Assembly: GCA_963705355.1 (NCBI GenBank)
Contig: OY970070.1
Coordinates: forward strand, 558,001-622,000
DNA from: COMBO-56-21 sp963705355
GTDB taxonomy: Archaea; Thermoplasmatota; Thermoplasmata; UBA10834
Reading direction: 5' to 3'
DNA: 64,000 nucleotides
Positions 50,727 through 59,709 of this stretch are shown here, piece after piece. The position numbers and the translations under genes are program-made. Every line of letters begins with the position of its first letter. The first letter of the stretch is position 1. The notes below the pieces were generated by a model. The model had not been told where the DNA came from, did not search any database, and saw only the letters and a program-made list of their open reading frames with translations.

Positions 50727-52061
50727 ATGCGCGAAACAGTTCGTTCTTGGGAGACGCCTAGTCTCAGCCAAGGCAGTGTCAAGATCCTGCCAGTGGAGGA
50801 CGTTCTAGACATTCTCCGTCTCATTTTGAGGGTCGAACCGCTGGACGTCTTGCTGCAGAAAATCGTGGACACGATCTCCGACGCCTTCGGGATGAAGCGC
50901 GTCAGCCTCGGTGTCATCGATGAGAAGACGGGGTTGTTCTGCCCAAGGGCTTTGCACGGCTATCCGCCGGAGAAGGTCATCGCCATCAAGAAGCACGCCT
51001 ACACACTCGAGAGAATGAAGACAGACCTGAGGCCTGAGTTCAAGATCGGACGGAGCAGCTATTACGTCAGAGCAGAGGATCAAGACATCGCGTACAACGA
51101 AGAAACGGACTACGTCACGAACACGGAACTCGTCGATGCTGTTCGGAACTCTCCGTCAGACTGGCACGAGCTGGACTATATCGACTTCGTCATGACCGAC
51201 CGGCTCGGCAATTGGATCGGGTGGATGGAGATTGACGAACCTTCCGACAGGATGGTGCCGTCAAAGGATGTGGTTGACAGAGTCCAGATCCTCACCGACC
51301 TAGCAGCGATTGCAGTCGAGAACGCCAAGACCTACGAAGAGGCGGTCAACGCCATGAACGATTCCCAGGGATACCTGGACCTGATAGTGCACGATATCGG
51401 CAACTTGGTCTCCCCCATGCTCTACTACTTGAACACAATCGCATCTGGCGACCTGCCTGAAGAAAGGCGGTTGGGAAACGCAAAGAATGCAATCGCAGTC
51501 GGTGAGTCCATCAAGAGTCTGGTTGACAATGTCAGGAAGTTCTCGGAGGTCAAGGCATCTGAAACCCTACCCCAAGAGAGATACTCTTTGAAGGAAGTCA
51601 TCCAGGAATGCATCCCAGCATTGAAGCGCAGCCATCCGACGAAGAACGTGATAGTGAACATCGACTGCCCGGAGCCGGCAAGCCCGATACTGGCCGACGT
51701 CTTGATTCACGACCTGTTCATGAACATCCTGAGCAATGCCGTCAAGTACAGCCACGGACCCACGGCAGAGATTGACGTCAAGATCAGCGAGGGATACAGC
51801 GCGATGACAGTCAGGATTGAGGACCACGGGAGAGGTATCCCCGACTCCGAGAAGGGCCAAGTATTCTCCAGATTCGCAAGGCGCCCAGAGGGTGTCCAAG
51901 GCACGGGGCTCGGGCTTTCGATAGTTTCACTTCTCGTCGAGAGATACAATGGACTTGTCACTGTGGAGGATCGGGTCTCTGGAGACTGCTCGCAAGGCGC
52001 GTGTTTCCAGGCATCGTTTCCCAAGTTGCTGGCCTCTGATGATCGGTCGCCTTCCAGGTAG
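50727..52061 (+). CDS. single-GAF histidine kinase
   Basis: A 444-residue soluble kinase. One GAF-type domain (about 25-205) contains ALHGYPPEK, AYTLERMKTDLRPEFKIG and ends with DWHELDYIDFVMTDRLG and GWMEID, the signature shared with the kinases at 43792-45717 and 62890-64000. His222 lies in IVHDIGNLVSP. The ATPase has NILSNAVKY, DHGRGIP and GTGLGLSIVSLL. The ATG at 50727 fits a TATA-like box at 50672-50680; an earlier start at 50643 precedes that box. No TM segment and no neighbouring receiver gene are seen. Confidence 0.9.
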   Translation: MRETVRSWETPSLSQGSVKILPVEDVLDILRLILRVEPLDVLLQKIVDTISDAFGMKRVSLGVIDEKTGLFCPRALHGYPPEKVIAIKKHAYTLERMKTDLRPEFKIGRSSYYVRAEDQDIAYNEETDYVTNTELVDAVRNSPSDWHELDYIDFVMTDRLGNWIGWMEIDEPSDRMVPSKDVVDRVQILTDLAAIAVENAKTYEEAVNAMNDSQGYLDLIVHDIGNLVSPMLYYLNTIASGDLPEERRLGNAKNAIAVGESIKSLVDNVRKFSEVKASETLPQERYSLKEVIQECIPALKRSHPTKNVIVNIDCPEPASPILADVLIHDLFMNILSNAVKYSHGPTAEIDVKISEGYSAMTVRIEDHGRGIPDSEKGQVFSRFARRPEGVQGTGLGLSIVSLLVERYNGLVTVEDRVSGDCSQGACFQASFPKLLASDDRSPSR

Positions 52062-52198
52062 CCGCCAAGAAAAGTCATTCGTGGCGATTTCCAGGTCACC
52101 GCCCGAAAGACATAAGCCTGAGCAGCCAATCATCAATTCTCAGGAGGGAGAGGCCGACGAAGAAACCAGAGCTGAGACGAACGACCGACTATGCTGCC

Positions 52199-52588
52199 AT
52201 GGTCAAGCTTGGAAGAGAGTCCGGTCTCGAGGGCGGTCACCTCACAGACATCGTCGGCGCGTTTGGATTCTTTCTTGAGGGCAGGCTCGTCGGCTGCGTG
52301 GCGCTCAAGAAGCAGGATCAGCTCTTCACTATCGAGTGCCTGGCTGTGGCGAAGGAAAGCAGAGGCAAAAGCCTTGGGCGATCCCTGGTCGAGGCCATCG
52401 AAGGTGAGGCAAGAACGAACGGCGCGAAGCGGCTCTGGGCCATAGCGCGCCAACCCGCGTTCTTCGAGAGAATCGGCTACCGTCTTGGTTCTGCGGGCGA
52501 ACCGGGCGCTCCGAGTGACAATAGCTGCGCCGATTGCCCTCAGCACAAGAAATCGTGTTTTCCCGCTATTGTCGTCAAGAACCTTTGA
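52199..52588 (+). CDS. GNAT-family acetyltransferase; true start probably upstream and non-canonical
   Basis: From ATG at 52199 the frame gives 129 residues with the acetyl-CoA motif ECLAVAKESRGKSLGRSLVE and a later FFERIGY, as in GNAT proteins. The C-terminus has a Cys cluster (CADCPQHKKSC). The first strand of the fold is missing in this version, yet it is encoded in frame just upstream (PELRRTTDYAA). No ATG, GTG or TTG precedes it. An ACG at 52157, nine bases after GGAGG (52143-52147), would give (M)KKPELRRTTDYAAM, a normal GNAT start, and 143 residues. Confidence 0.75.
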   Translation: MVKLGRESGLEGGHLTDIVGAFGFFLEGRLVGCVALKKQDQLFTIECLAVAKESRGKSLGRSLVEAIEGEARTNGAKRLWAIARQPAFFERIGYRLGSAGEPGAPSDNSCADCPQHKKSCFPAIVVKNL

Positions 52589-52672
52589 ATGACGACAAGG
52601 AACTGGAATCCATTCGACACGCTTAAGTAGAGTCTTGGTTTTGACCTTGAGCGACAGGAAGGGCACAGATCA

Positions 52673-53833
52673 ATGATTGTTTGCGAAAAACGCATCAAGG
52701 CCTGCGCGAGGAGCATCGTCATGACATCCAACCTCAGCAAAGGCGACGGGGTAGTGATCAGAGGCGGTGCACACACTCAGACCCTTCTTGAGGAGATCGC
52801 GCTGGAATGCTACAGGAAAGGGGCGACTCCCTCGATCCTCACGACCTCAGACAGGTTCATCAAGAAGGTGTACTGCGAGATCCCGGCGAAAACGCTGGCA
52901 ATCACTCCGAAGCAGTATGTTGGCATGGTGAAGGCCTGTGACATGCTCGTCAGCATCGAGGAGATGGAGGACCCGAGAATCGCCGAGCATTTCCCGAGAG
53001 AGAAGCTCCAAGCTAGACAGAGAGCGATGCTTCCTGTCCACGACCTGATATTCCATCCAGCCAAGGGGAAGAAATGGCTTTACGCCGGCTGGCCTACCAA
53101 GGCAGCGGCAACGCGCTACGGCATCAGCTACAACGATTTCGAGAAGATCGTGATAGGCGGCACAGCCGTGTCACCGGCTCATCTCATGAGAGCCGGCAGG
53201 AAGCTGAACAGGAAGTTCGTGGATGCCTCTTGGGTCCATGTCTGGAACACCAAAGGCACAGATTTCAAGGTCAAGGTCGAGGGACGGCGGCGGAACATCG
53301 ATGACGGGATCGTCAGCAAGGAGGACTACGATGCGGGAGACCGAGGGGCGAACCTTCCTGCAGGTGAGCTGTTCATTGCACCCCACGAGAACGCCGGAAG
53401 CGGAACCCTCTACTGCCCAATCACGAGCGACAGAATCTCGGATAAGCTCGTGAAGGATGTCCGACTCGAGTTCAAGAACGGCAGACTGCTGCTGGAGAAG
53501 ACGACCGCGGGGCAGAACGGTGACGCTCTTCGAGCGAGCTTCGAGGAGTGCGAAGAGATTGACAAGGGCAAGTTCGATCCTGTTAGAACAAGCAACCTCG
53601 CCGAGCTCGGAATCGGCTTCAACCCGAGCATCAGAAAGGCCATAGGCTACGTATTGACGGATGAGAAAGTGATCGGGACAGTGCACCTGGCTTTCGGCGC
53701 AAACAACACGTTTGGAGGCACATCAGAATCGACGATGCACTGGGATTTCGTCACTGCGCCGGGTGTCAACATAGATGTTGAACGCGTCGACGGAAAGACC
53801 GTTGGCGTCATGGCGAAGGGCAGATTCGTATAG
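52673..53833 (+). CDS. M29-family aminopeptidase
   Basis: A 386-residue metallopeptidase related to thermophilic aminopeptidase AmpS/T. Metal-binding and catalytic segments are NLPAGELFIAPHEN near 225 (Glu), ELGIGFNP near 310 and GTVHLAFGANNTFGG with MHWDFV near 340-365 (His, His, Asp). It removes N-terminal residues from peptides in the cytosol. ATG follows GACAGGAAGGG-type purines. It is convergent with the iron-sulfur flavoprotein gene. Confidence 0.9.
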   Translation: MIVCEKRIKACARSIVMTSNLSKGDGVVIRGGAHTQTLLEEIALECYRKGATPSILTTSDRFIKKVYCEIPAKTLAITPKQYVGMVKACDMLVSIEEMEDPRIAEHFPREKLQARQRAMLPVHDLIFHPAKGKKWLYAGWPTKAAATRYGISYNDFEKIVIGGTAVSPAHLMRAGRKLNRKFVDASWVHVWNTKGTDFKVKVEGRRRNIDDGIVSKEDYDAGDRGANLPAGELFIAPHENAGSGTLYCPITSDRISDKLVKDVRLEFKNGRLLLEKTTAGQNGDALRASFEECEEIDKGKFDPVRTSNLAELGIGFNPSIRKAIGYVLTDEKVIGTVHLAFGANNTFGGTSESTMHWDFVTAPGVNIDVERVDGKTVGVMAKGRFV

Positions 53834-53852
53834 GATTGATGCTTGACCGCGC

Positions 53853-54431
53853 TCACTCGCATATTCTTCGACCTGCAGCTCTCGCCTCATCCAACACCGA
53901 CTCCATTCTGGCACTCAGATCAGGATCATCGGTGTTGTTGAGGAGCACTTCACCTGCGTACTCATAGTCGATTGCGGAGAAGAACGCCTTCACGACATGG
54001 ATTGCCGGCTCGAAGACTATCGGCTTGGTGGAACCTGCGCACGAAACGAATAGGCCCTTGGGCATCCTGCGACCTTCATAGGCTCTTCGCTTCATGACGT
54101 ACTTCTCGTACCAGAAGCACTGACACCGGTCGATCATCGCCTTCGTCTGTGCTGTCACATCCATGAAGAATATGGGAGAGGCCAGAACAATCGCGTCGAC
54201 CTCTCTGATCCTCTTGTAGATCTTGCTCATGTCGTCCATGTGCTGCGCGCAGTCGGTCCCGATCTCGCATTCCCTGCATTCCGTGCACGGGTGGATGTCC
54301 ATCCTGGCAAGGTCCAAGCGTTCGACCTCGGCTCCCGCTCCAGATGCACCACCCAAGACGGCATCCAGAAGGACAGCTGTGTTGCCCTTGACGCACGGGC
54401 TTCCGAGAATGCCTAGGACCTTTCTGACCAT
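53853..54431 (-). CDS. iron-sulfur flavoprotein / NADPH-dependent FMN reductase family
   Basis: A 192-residue flavodoxin-fold protein. FMN-binding GSPCVKGNTAVLL is at 8-20. A compact cysteine motif, CTECRECEIGTDC near 48-60, resembles the 4Fe-4S site of archaeal iron-sulfur flavoproteins. ASPIFFMDVTAQTKAMIDR near 85 is the typical second loop. It likely passes electrons from ferredoxin or NAD(P)H. The ATG at 54431 follows GGAGAGG; a longer start at 54464 lacks such support. It is divergent from an SDR gene. Confidence 0.87.
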   Translation of the reverse strand: MVRKVLGILGSPCVKGNTAVLLDAVLGGASGAGAEVERLDLARMDIHPCTECRECEIGTDCAQHMDDMSKIYKRIREVDAIVLASPIFFMDVTAQTKAMIDRCQCFWYEKYVMKRRAYEGRRMPKGLFVSCAGSTKPIVFEPAIHVVKAFFSAIDYEYAGEVLLNNTDDPDLSARMESVLDEARAAGRRICE

Positions 54432-54553
54432 GGGCGCCTCTCCGAGTTCGGCATGCAGGTCCAACGAAAGACCAAGGGTTATTTGTAGTTGCTGGATTTG
54501 AACTCCGCAAACTTAATCGGAGTCGCGTCCATTTGCAGTTCGGTCTGATACTC

Positions 54554-55327
54554 TTGTCGGATAGAAGGTTCGTTGGCAGAGGCGTGATCGTCACCGGCGG
54601 CGCTTCTGGGATCGGAAAGGCGACCGTGAAACGCTTCCTCGAGGAGGGCGCGAAGGTGGCCATCATCGATGTTTCGAAGCGGAGCGGTGACGAGACTGTG
54701 AAGGAGCTGAGACGGAAGGGTTACGACCCGCTGTTTCTGATCGGAGATGTGACGGACTCGAAAGAAGTCAAGAAAATGGTCCGACTTGCCAGGGGCCATC
54801 TAGGAAGAATAGATGTGCTGTTCAACAACGCAGGGATTTTGGTCGAGGGGACAGTGGAGGATGTATCCGAGCGCGACTGGGACCGGATCATGGCAGTCAA
54901 TGTCAAGGGCGTCTTTCTGATGTCCAAGGAAGTGATCCCGATCATGCTGAAGCAGAAGAAAGGCGTCATCGTGAACAACGCATCGTGCAGCGGACTCGTC
55001 GGCGACAGGAACGCCATCGCATACAATACATCCAAAGGAGCCGTCGTACTTATGACAAAATGCCTGGCCCTGGACTATTGCAGGAAGAACCTCAGGGTCA
55101 ACTGCGTCTGTCCGGGTGAGATTGACACACCCATGTTCAGACAGGAGGCGCGCGCGCGGAAGATGCCCGTCGAGGAGTATCGCAGACAGCTTTGCGAGTA
55201 TCACCCGATCGGAAGACTGGGAGTGCCCAGGGAGGTCGCGAATGCCGTGCTCTTCCTCGCCTCAGATGATGCGAGTTTCATCACTGGCACCGCATTCTCA
55301 GTAGACGGCGGATACACCTGCCAGTGA
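54554..55327 (+). CDS. short-chain dehydrogenase/reductase
   Basis: A 257-residue classical SDR. It has the TGGASGIG cofactor loop near 15, NNAG near 92, the catalytic Ser in NNASCSGLVG and YNTSK (Tyr and Lys) near 160. A ribose-binding Asp (IIDVSKR) suggests NAD. The start is taken as TTG at 54554; no ribosome binding site is visible, and the likely transcript start is close. The paralog at 62054-62812 shares the same active-site pattern, so the two may have related substrates. Confidence 0.88.
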   Translation: MSDRRFVGRGVIVTGGASGIGKATVKRFLEEGAKVAIIDVSKRSGDETVKELRRKGYDPLFLIGDVTDSKEVKKMVRLARGHLGRIDVLFNNAGILVEGTVEDVSERDWDRIMAVNVKGVFLMSKEVIPIMLKQKKGVIVNNASCSGLVGDRNAIAYNTSKGAVVLMTKCLALDYCRKNLRVNCVCPGEIDTPMFRQEARARKMPVEEYRRQLCEYHPIGRLGVPREVANAVLFLASDDASFITGTAFSVDGGYTCQ

Positions 55328-55498
55328 CCATTGCCCATACCCCTTCCGTTCCTCGCTTCGGATACCGTCCATTTCTGACATATCCGAGCCCGACCGCCTA
55401 AAGGTTTAAGGGGAGCCACAGCATTCTTCGCGCAGACGAAGGAAGGGCCGATAGGAACCAATAGAGATGATTTGGGCCTTCTTGAAGGAGGAATGAAT

Positions 55499-55927
55499 TT
55501 GGCATCACAGAAGTTGAAGGATTTGTTGAACGCAGCGATTGCGCGCGAGATCCAGGTCTCGATCCAGTACATGTGGCAGCATGTCCAGTGGATGGGAGTA
55601 GACCACTACGCGGTGAGCGACAAGTTCAAGGAAATCGCCGTCGAAGAGATGAAACACGCGGAGAAGATCGCTGAGAGGCTTTGGTACCTTGGAGGCGTGC
55701 CAACGACGAAGCCCGCACCCATCAAGGTCGGCAGCGAGCTCTGGCAGATGGTGGACTTCGACATCAAGGCTGAACTTGAGGCGATCGACCTGTACAAAAA
55801 GATCGAGAAGGTCGCCGGGGCGGAGGGCGACCCGACCACGAAGTTCATCTTCATGGAGATCCTGGAGCAGGAAGAGGACCACCACGACTTCTTCACATCG
55901 CTGAAAGAGAAAGCCAGGAAGAAGTGA
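55499..55927 (+). CDS. ferritin-like diiron protein (bacterioferritin/Dps-like)
   Basis: A 142-residue four-helix protein that stores iron or consumes peroxide. Diiron ligands appear in REIQVSIQYMWQ, EEMKHAEKIAERLWYLGG (ExxH), ELEAIDLYKKIEK and EQEEDHHDF. AAGGAGG (55485-55491) is 7 bases from TTG at 55499 but only 1 base from ATG at 55493, so TTG is preferred. A TATA-like GGTTTAAGG lies near 55401. It ends in a strong pair of hairpins. Confidence 0.87.
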   Translation: MASQKLKDLLNAAIAREIQVSIQYMWQHVQWMGVDHYAVSDKFKEIAVEEMKHAEKIAERLWYLGGVPTTKPAPIKVGSELWQMVDFDIKAELEAIDLYKKIEKVAGAEGDPTTKFIFMEILEQEEDHHDFFTSLKEKARKK

Positions 55928-55964
55928 AAACGCTTTTCACGCCAGTTGCGCTGAGAAGCGCAAC
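55924..55964 (+). terminator. two tandem hairpins between the ferritin-like gene and sdhB
   Basis: GTGAAAA-CGC-TTTTCAC (55924-55940) is a perfect 7-bp stem, and GTTGCGCT-GAGA-AGCGCAAC (55945-55964) is a perfect 8-bp stem with a GNRA-type loop. T-rich sequence follows. Both face the convergent gene ends, so a bidirectional terminator is likely. Confidence 0.6.
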
Positions 55965-56075
55965 ATCGATTCTGTTTCATTTCAACTGCTAGTCCGCAGT
56001 CTGCCTCTTCTGAGAAAGCATGTTCCCGGGGAACAGCACGAGCTACCCCCCCTGGCGAAGTTCAGCAGGCCCGCC

Positions 56076-56813
56076 TCATGCGCTCTTTCTTCTCCTTCCG
56101 AACAGCTTCCGCTTGAACGCCTTGATCTTCTGCCTCTGGATCGCTTCGGTCGGGTTCAGCTTCTTGGGGCATACCTCGACGCAGTTGAACTGCGTGTGGC
56201 ATCTCCAGACGCCGTTCTCGCTCTCGATTATGTCTAGGCGCTCGTGGGGCACGGTGTCCCTTGTGTCCACGAGGAACCTGTACGATTTCAGGAGCGCTGC
56301 CGGCCCGAGATACTCCGGGTTGAGCCAGGCCATCGTGCACGCGCTCGTGCAAGCCCCGCACATTATGCAGTCTATGGGTTCGTTGATCGGGACCCGCTCC
56401 TTCGGCAGCTGGATATACTCCTTCTCTGGGTACGGTTCTTTGCCCACGAGGTATGGCTTAACCGCCTTCAGCCTGTCGAAGAAGAGCGTGTAGTCGACCG
56501 CGAGGTCCTTGACGACCTTCTGGTGCGGAAGAGGGCTGAGCGCGATCTCGTTCAGGTCCAAGAACTGGCTTATCTGGGTCTCGCACGCCAGCCTGACCTT
56601 TCCCGCGATGACCATCGCGCAAGAGCCACAGACTCCCGCCCTGCAGCAGAACCTGAACGCCAACGTCCCGTCCTGATGGTTCAAGACCTCGAAGAGCGCG
56701 TCCAGGACTGTCATGCCTGGCTGGATCTTCACCTGGTACTTCTGCCAGTATGGCAACCTGTCCGCCGATGGGTCGAACCTCTGGACTTTCAAAGTCACTT
56801 CACCCTCGGTCAT
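56076..56813 (-). CDS. sdhB: succinate dehydrogenase/fumarate reductase iron-sulfur subunit
   Basis: The 245-residue electron-transfer subunit of complex II. Three clusters are traced: 2Fe-2S in CCRAGVCGSC with a later Cys (56-76), 4Fe-4S in CIMCGACTSAC near 150, and 3Fe-4S in CHTQFNCVEVCP near 205. It starts one base after the sdhA stop. The direction of catalysis in vivo (succinate oxidation or fumarate reduction) cannot be decided from sequence. Confidence 0.95.
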   Translation of the reverse strand: MTEGEVTLKVQRFDPSADRLPYWQKYQVKIQPGMTVLDALFEVLNHQDGTLAFRFCCRAGVCGSCAMVIAGKVRLACETQISQFLDLNEIALSPLPHQKVVKDLAVDYTLFFDRLKAVKPYLVGKEPYPEKEYIQLPKERVPINEPIDCIMCGACTSACTMAWLNPEYLGPAALLKSYRFLVDTRDTVPHERLDIIESENGVWRCHTQFNCVEVCPKKLNPTEAIQRQKIKAFKRKLFGRRRKSA

Positions 56814-56814
56814 C

Positions 56815-58515
56815 TCAGTACCTCCTTGCTTCGGGTTTGTACTTCGTTATCTTGACCGGGGAATAGGTGATGACTGGCCCGGAAGGAGAATAGGTCGCGA
56901 CGGTGTGCTTGAGGAAGTTCACGTCGTCTCTCTCCTTGAAGTCCAGCCTCGAATGGGCTCCCCTGCTCTCCTCCCTCTTGAGTGCGCCGACGATGACCGC
57001 TTCGGCCACATCGAGCATCCCCTCCAGCTCCTGAGCGCGGACCAGGTCCACGTTGTAGATCTTGCCCTTGTTCTGAATCGTGATGCTTCTGAACCGCGCC
57101 TTCAGCTCGCGTATCTTCGCGAGGGCCTCCTCCATTGGCTTCTTGTCCCTGAAGATGCCGACCTTGGATATCATCGTCTCTCTCATCTCCGCCCTGATGT
57201 CGGCGTGGTTCTCAGGCCCCTTCCTATCGAGCAGGCCGTCTATCCTGGCCTTCGCCTCTCTCATGCACTTCTGGATGGCGCCCTCGCCCTCCTTTTGTGT
57301 CTTCTTCGAGAGCACATAGTCCGCCGCGACGCGCCCCGAGATCTTCCCGAACACCACGGTGTCGAGGAGCGAGTTACCGCCCAGTCTGTTCGCCCCGTGG
57401 ACGCTTACACACGCACATTCGCCCGCTGCGTAGAGCCCCTTGAACTTGGTGGCGCCGTTGATGTCGGTGTCGATGCCGCCCATGGTATAGTGCTGTCCCG
57501 GCTGGATGGGCACGGGTTTCTCGATCGGATCGACGCCGACGAAGTTGATCGCGAGGTCCCTGATGCCCGGCAGCCTCTCGAGTATCTTCTCCCTGCCCAG
57601 GTGTCTCAGGTCGAGGTAGACGTAGTCCTTTCCGTCAATGCCCCTGCCCTCGTTTATCTCGGTCTGGATCGACCTCGAAACGATGTCCCTCGGGCCGAGC
57701 TCCATCGCCTTCGGAGCGTACTTGGACATGAACCTCTCGCCGAGCGAGTTGATCAGGTACCCGCCCTCACCTCTTGCCCCTTCGGTCATGAGTATGTTCG
57801 TGCCGAACAGAGAAGTCGGGTGGAACTGGATGAACTCCATGTCCTTGATCGGGACTCCCCGTCGGAAGGCCGCGGCGAGCGCTGAGCCTGAGCTTATGAG
57901 AGCGTTCGTGGACCTTCCATATATCTGGCCGCTGCCGCCCGACGCGAATATGACCGCCTCGGCCATGAACGGCTCGAGTTCGCCTGTCTTGAGGTTCCAG
58001 CAGATGACCCCTCGGCATGCGTCGCCTTCCAGGACAAGATCCACAAGCACCCGGTCCTCGTACAGAGGTATGTTCAGCTTGACCGAGCGCTCCCACAAGG
58101 TGTGGAGCATGAACAGTCCTGTCTTGTCAGTCGCGAAACACGTCCTCGGGTAGCCTGCGCCACCGAAAGGCCTCTGGGCAATCTTGCCCTCGTCCGTCCT
58201 GGAGAACGGACACCCCCAGTGCTCCATCTCGTAGATGCAGCCAGGGGCTTCCTTCGTCATCAGCTCGGCGGCGTCCTGGTCCGCTAGATAGTCACTCCCT
58301 TTGACAGTATCGAATCCGTGCTTCTCCCAATTGTCGTCCGCGCCGGCAGGGTTGTTCGCCAGGGAAGCGTTCACACCGCCTTGGGCCGCCCCGGAGTGAG
58401 ATCTCACGGGGTGCACCTGTGATATGATGGCCGTGTCGACCCTTGGACCCGATTCTATGGCCGCTCTCAGGCCTGCCAGGCCACCGCCGATTACCAAGAT
58501 CTTGTGATAGTACAT
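56815..58515 (-). CDS. sdhA: succinate dehydrogenase/fumarate reductase flavoprotein subunit
   Basis: The 566-residue FAD-binding catalytic subunit. The dinucleotide fold is VIGGGLAGLRAA, the covalent-FAD region is RSHSGAAQGGVNASL near 38-52 with the His that links FAD, and FIQFHPTSL near 222 plus GARGEGG hold active-site residues. It follows sdhD by 13 bases with GAGGGGA upstream of ATG. Together with sdhB, C and D it forms a complete membrane-bound complex II. Confidence 0.96.
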   Translation of the reverse strand: MYYHKILVIGGGLAGLRAAIESGPRVDTAIISQVHPVRSHSGAAQGGVNASLANNPAGADDNWEKHGFDTVKGSDYLADQDAAELMTKEAPGCIYEMEHWGCPFSRTDEGKIAQRPFGGAGYPRTCFATDKTGLFMLHTLWERSVKLNIPLYEDRVLVDLVLEGDACRGVICWNLKTGELEPFMAEAVIFASGGSGQIYGRSTNALISSGSALAAAFRRGVPIKDMEFIQFHPTSLFGTNILMTEGARGEGGYLINSLGERFMSKYAPKAMELGPRDIVSRSIQTEINEGRGIDGKDYVYLDLRHLGREKILERLPGIRDLAINFVGVDPIEKPVPIQPGQHYTMGGIDTDINGATKFKGLYAAGECACVSVHGANRLGGNSLLDTVVFGKISGRVAADYVLSKKTQKEGEGAIQKCMREAKARIDGLLDRKGPENHADIRAEMRETMISKVGIFRDKKPMEEALAKIRELKARFRSITIQNKGKIYNVDLVRAQELEGMLDVAEAVIVGALKREESRGAHSRLDFKERDDVNFLKHTVATYSPSGPVITYSPVKITKYKPEARRY

Positions 58516-58528
58516 TGCTTCAGTCCCC

Positions 58529-58897
58529 TCAGCCTGTTATGAAAGGCCAGAGTATGACGATGCCCCAGATGAGCATCGCGATCCCCAGCACCCAAAGACC
58601 GATGTCAACCTTCTTCTTCCTCTTGACGAACATCTCGAAGTCAAAGAGGATGGTCCTTGTTCCGTTGAGTCCGTGAAGGAGGACCATGGCCAACATCGAG
58701 TAGTCTATCGCAATGAATGTCAGCTCTCTCAGACGCTCGTTCACAGAGGAGACCGTGATGTCCTCCCCAACGTGCCAGTAGTGGTCAACATAGATGTGCG
58801 TAGCGAGTAGTACAATGAGGAGGACAGCCGAGAGCCTCTGAAAGAACCAGGCCCATGTTCCCGCGACTTTCGATGTGGCGATCTTCGGCTCGGTCAT
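58529..58897 (-). CDS. sdhD: succinate dehydrogenase membrane anchor subunit D
   Basis: A 122-residue anchor with three TM segments (about 15-35, 60-80 and 95-118). The HG in LLHGLNGTR near 78 gives a candidate haem or quinone-site histidine. The ATG overlaps the sdhC stop (ATGA), so translation is coupled. It is similar in layout to SdhC, from which it may derive. Confidence 0.85.
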   Translation of the reverse strand: MTEPKIATSKVAGTWAWFFQRLSAVLLIVLLATHIYVDHYWHVGEDITVSSVNERLRELTFIAIDYSMLAMVLLHGLNGTRTILFDFEMFVKRKKKVDIGLWVLGIAMLIWGIVILWPFITG

Positions 58898-59310
58898 CTG
58901 AACCATTCCCCCTTGAATAGGCCCGCGTCGAACAGCATCCAGAACCCGACGACTACTATCACAGCAGCGACCGCCATCATGATCCAGAACACCAACTTCT
59001 GCTTCCTGATGCCGATGCCGAGGTCGAACAGCACGACCCTGAATCCGTTCACGGCATGGTACACGACCGCGCATACCAGCAGGAAATCCATGAACACGAA
59101 AGCCGGCTGTGCCGTCACCTCCATAAGGCTGTTGAATTTCTCATGGCTCAAGGATGCCTGCGTCAAGAACGACAGGTGCATGAAAACATAGACTACGAGA
59201 ATGATCCCCGTCAATCTGTGCCCGACCCATGCCCACATGCCGGTCTTCATGTTCGTCGGCCAGAACTCGCTGTTTCTGCCGAACAACCACTTGAAGTCCC
59301 TTATCTTCAT
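58894..59310 (-). CDS. sdhC: succinate dehydrogenase cytochrome b subunit C
   Basis: A 138-residue anchor with three TM segments. HRLTGIIL near 31 is the signature of SdhC quinone-site proteins, and YHAVNGFR near 84 holds a probable haem-ligand histidine. It is the first gene of sdhCDAB. The nearest TATA-like element on the minus strand, GCTTAAGTA near 59426-59434, implies a leader of about 90 bases. Confidence 0.9.
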   Translation of the reverse strand: MKIRDFKWLFGRNSEFWPTNMKTGMWAWVGHRLTGIILVVYVFMHLSFLTQASLSHEKFNSLMEVTAQPAFVFMDFLLVCAVVYHAVNGFRVVLFDLGIGIRKQKLVFWIMMAVAAVIVVVGFWMLFDAGLFKGEWFR

Positions 59311-59709
59311 TCAAACACCTAACCGCGATCCATCAGCCTCTGTGTCCCGACTCGGATCCCTGACCGCGCCCCCGAAAAGGGCTCGGAAGGTCCCGAATCC
59401 CCCGTCCGCCTAGACTGGCAAGAATGTACTTAAGCATATCTCTTCGAACAAAAACCAGGCGATTTTCCTTGGGCTAGATTCAAACATCCGTGCATTGTCG
59501 TAAATGGAATTTCGAATTTCGTCTGCAATTACTGAAAGTCCTTTCAGTCAGCGAAATCGGAGAATGAGACGGAATAGTCACTCTAGACACCCCACCAGGG
59601 CAACCATCGCCCGGAAGCTAGTTGTGAGCGGCTGTTCAGAGCTCCGCCAAGGACAGCAGCTCCCAACAATGTCAAGTAGTGATATTCAAATACCGAGGAG
59701 ACGAGAACC
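59311..59709. other. 399-base intergenic region between sdhC and rubredoxin
   Basis: It holds the minus-strand sdh promoter near 59426-59434 and a perfect inverted repeat at 59531-59548. The remainder, with GC-rich sequence near sdhC and GAGGAG before rubredoxin, shows no further gene that I can support. Confidence 0.4.
59531..59548. repeat. perfect 18-base inverted repeat
   Basis: ACTGAAAG-TC-CTTTCAGT is a perfect 8-bp inverted repeat with a 2-base centre, placed between the divergent sdhC and rubredoxin genes. The tight spacing suits a dimeric regulator site better than a terminator. Confidence 0.45.

Noticed and set aside
56713..57885. 390-codon plus-strand frame opposite sdhA and sdhB
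   Set aside because: No motifs, and the complex II genes on the minus strand are unambiguous.
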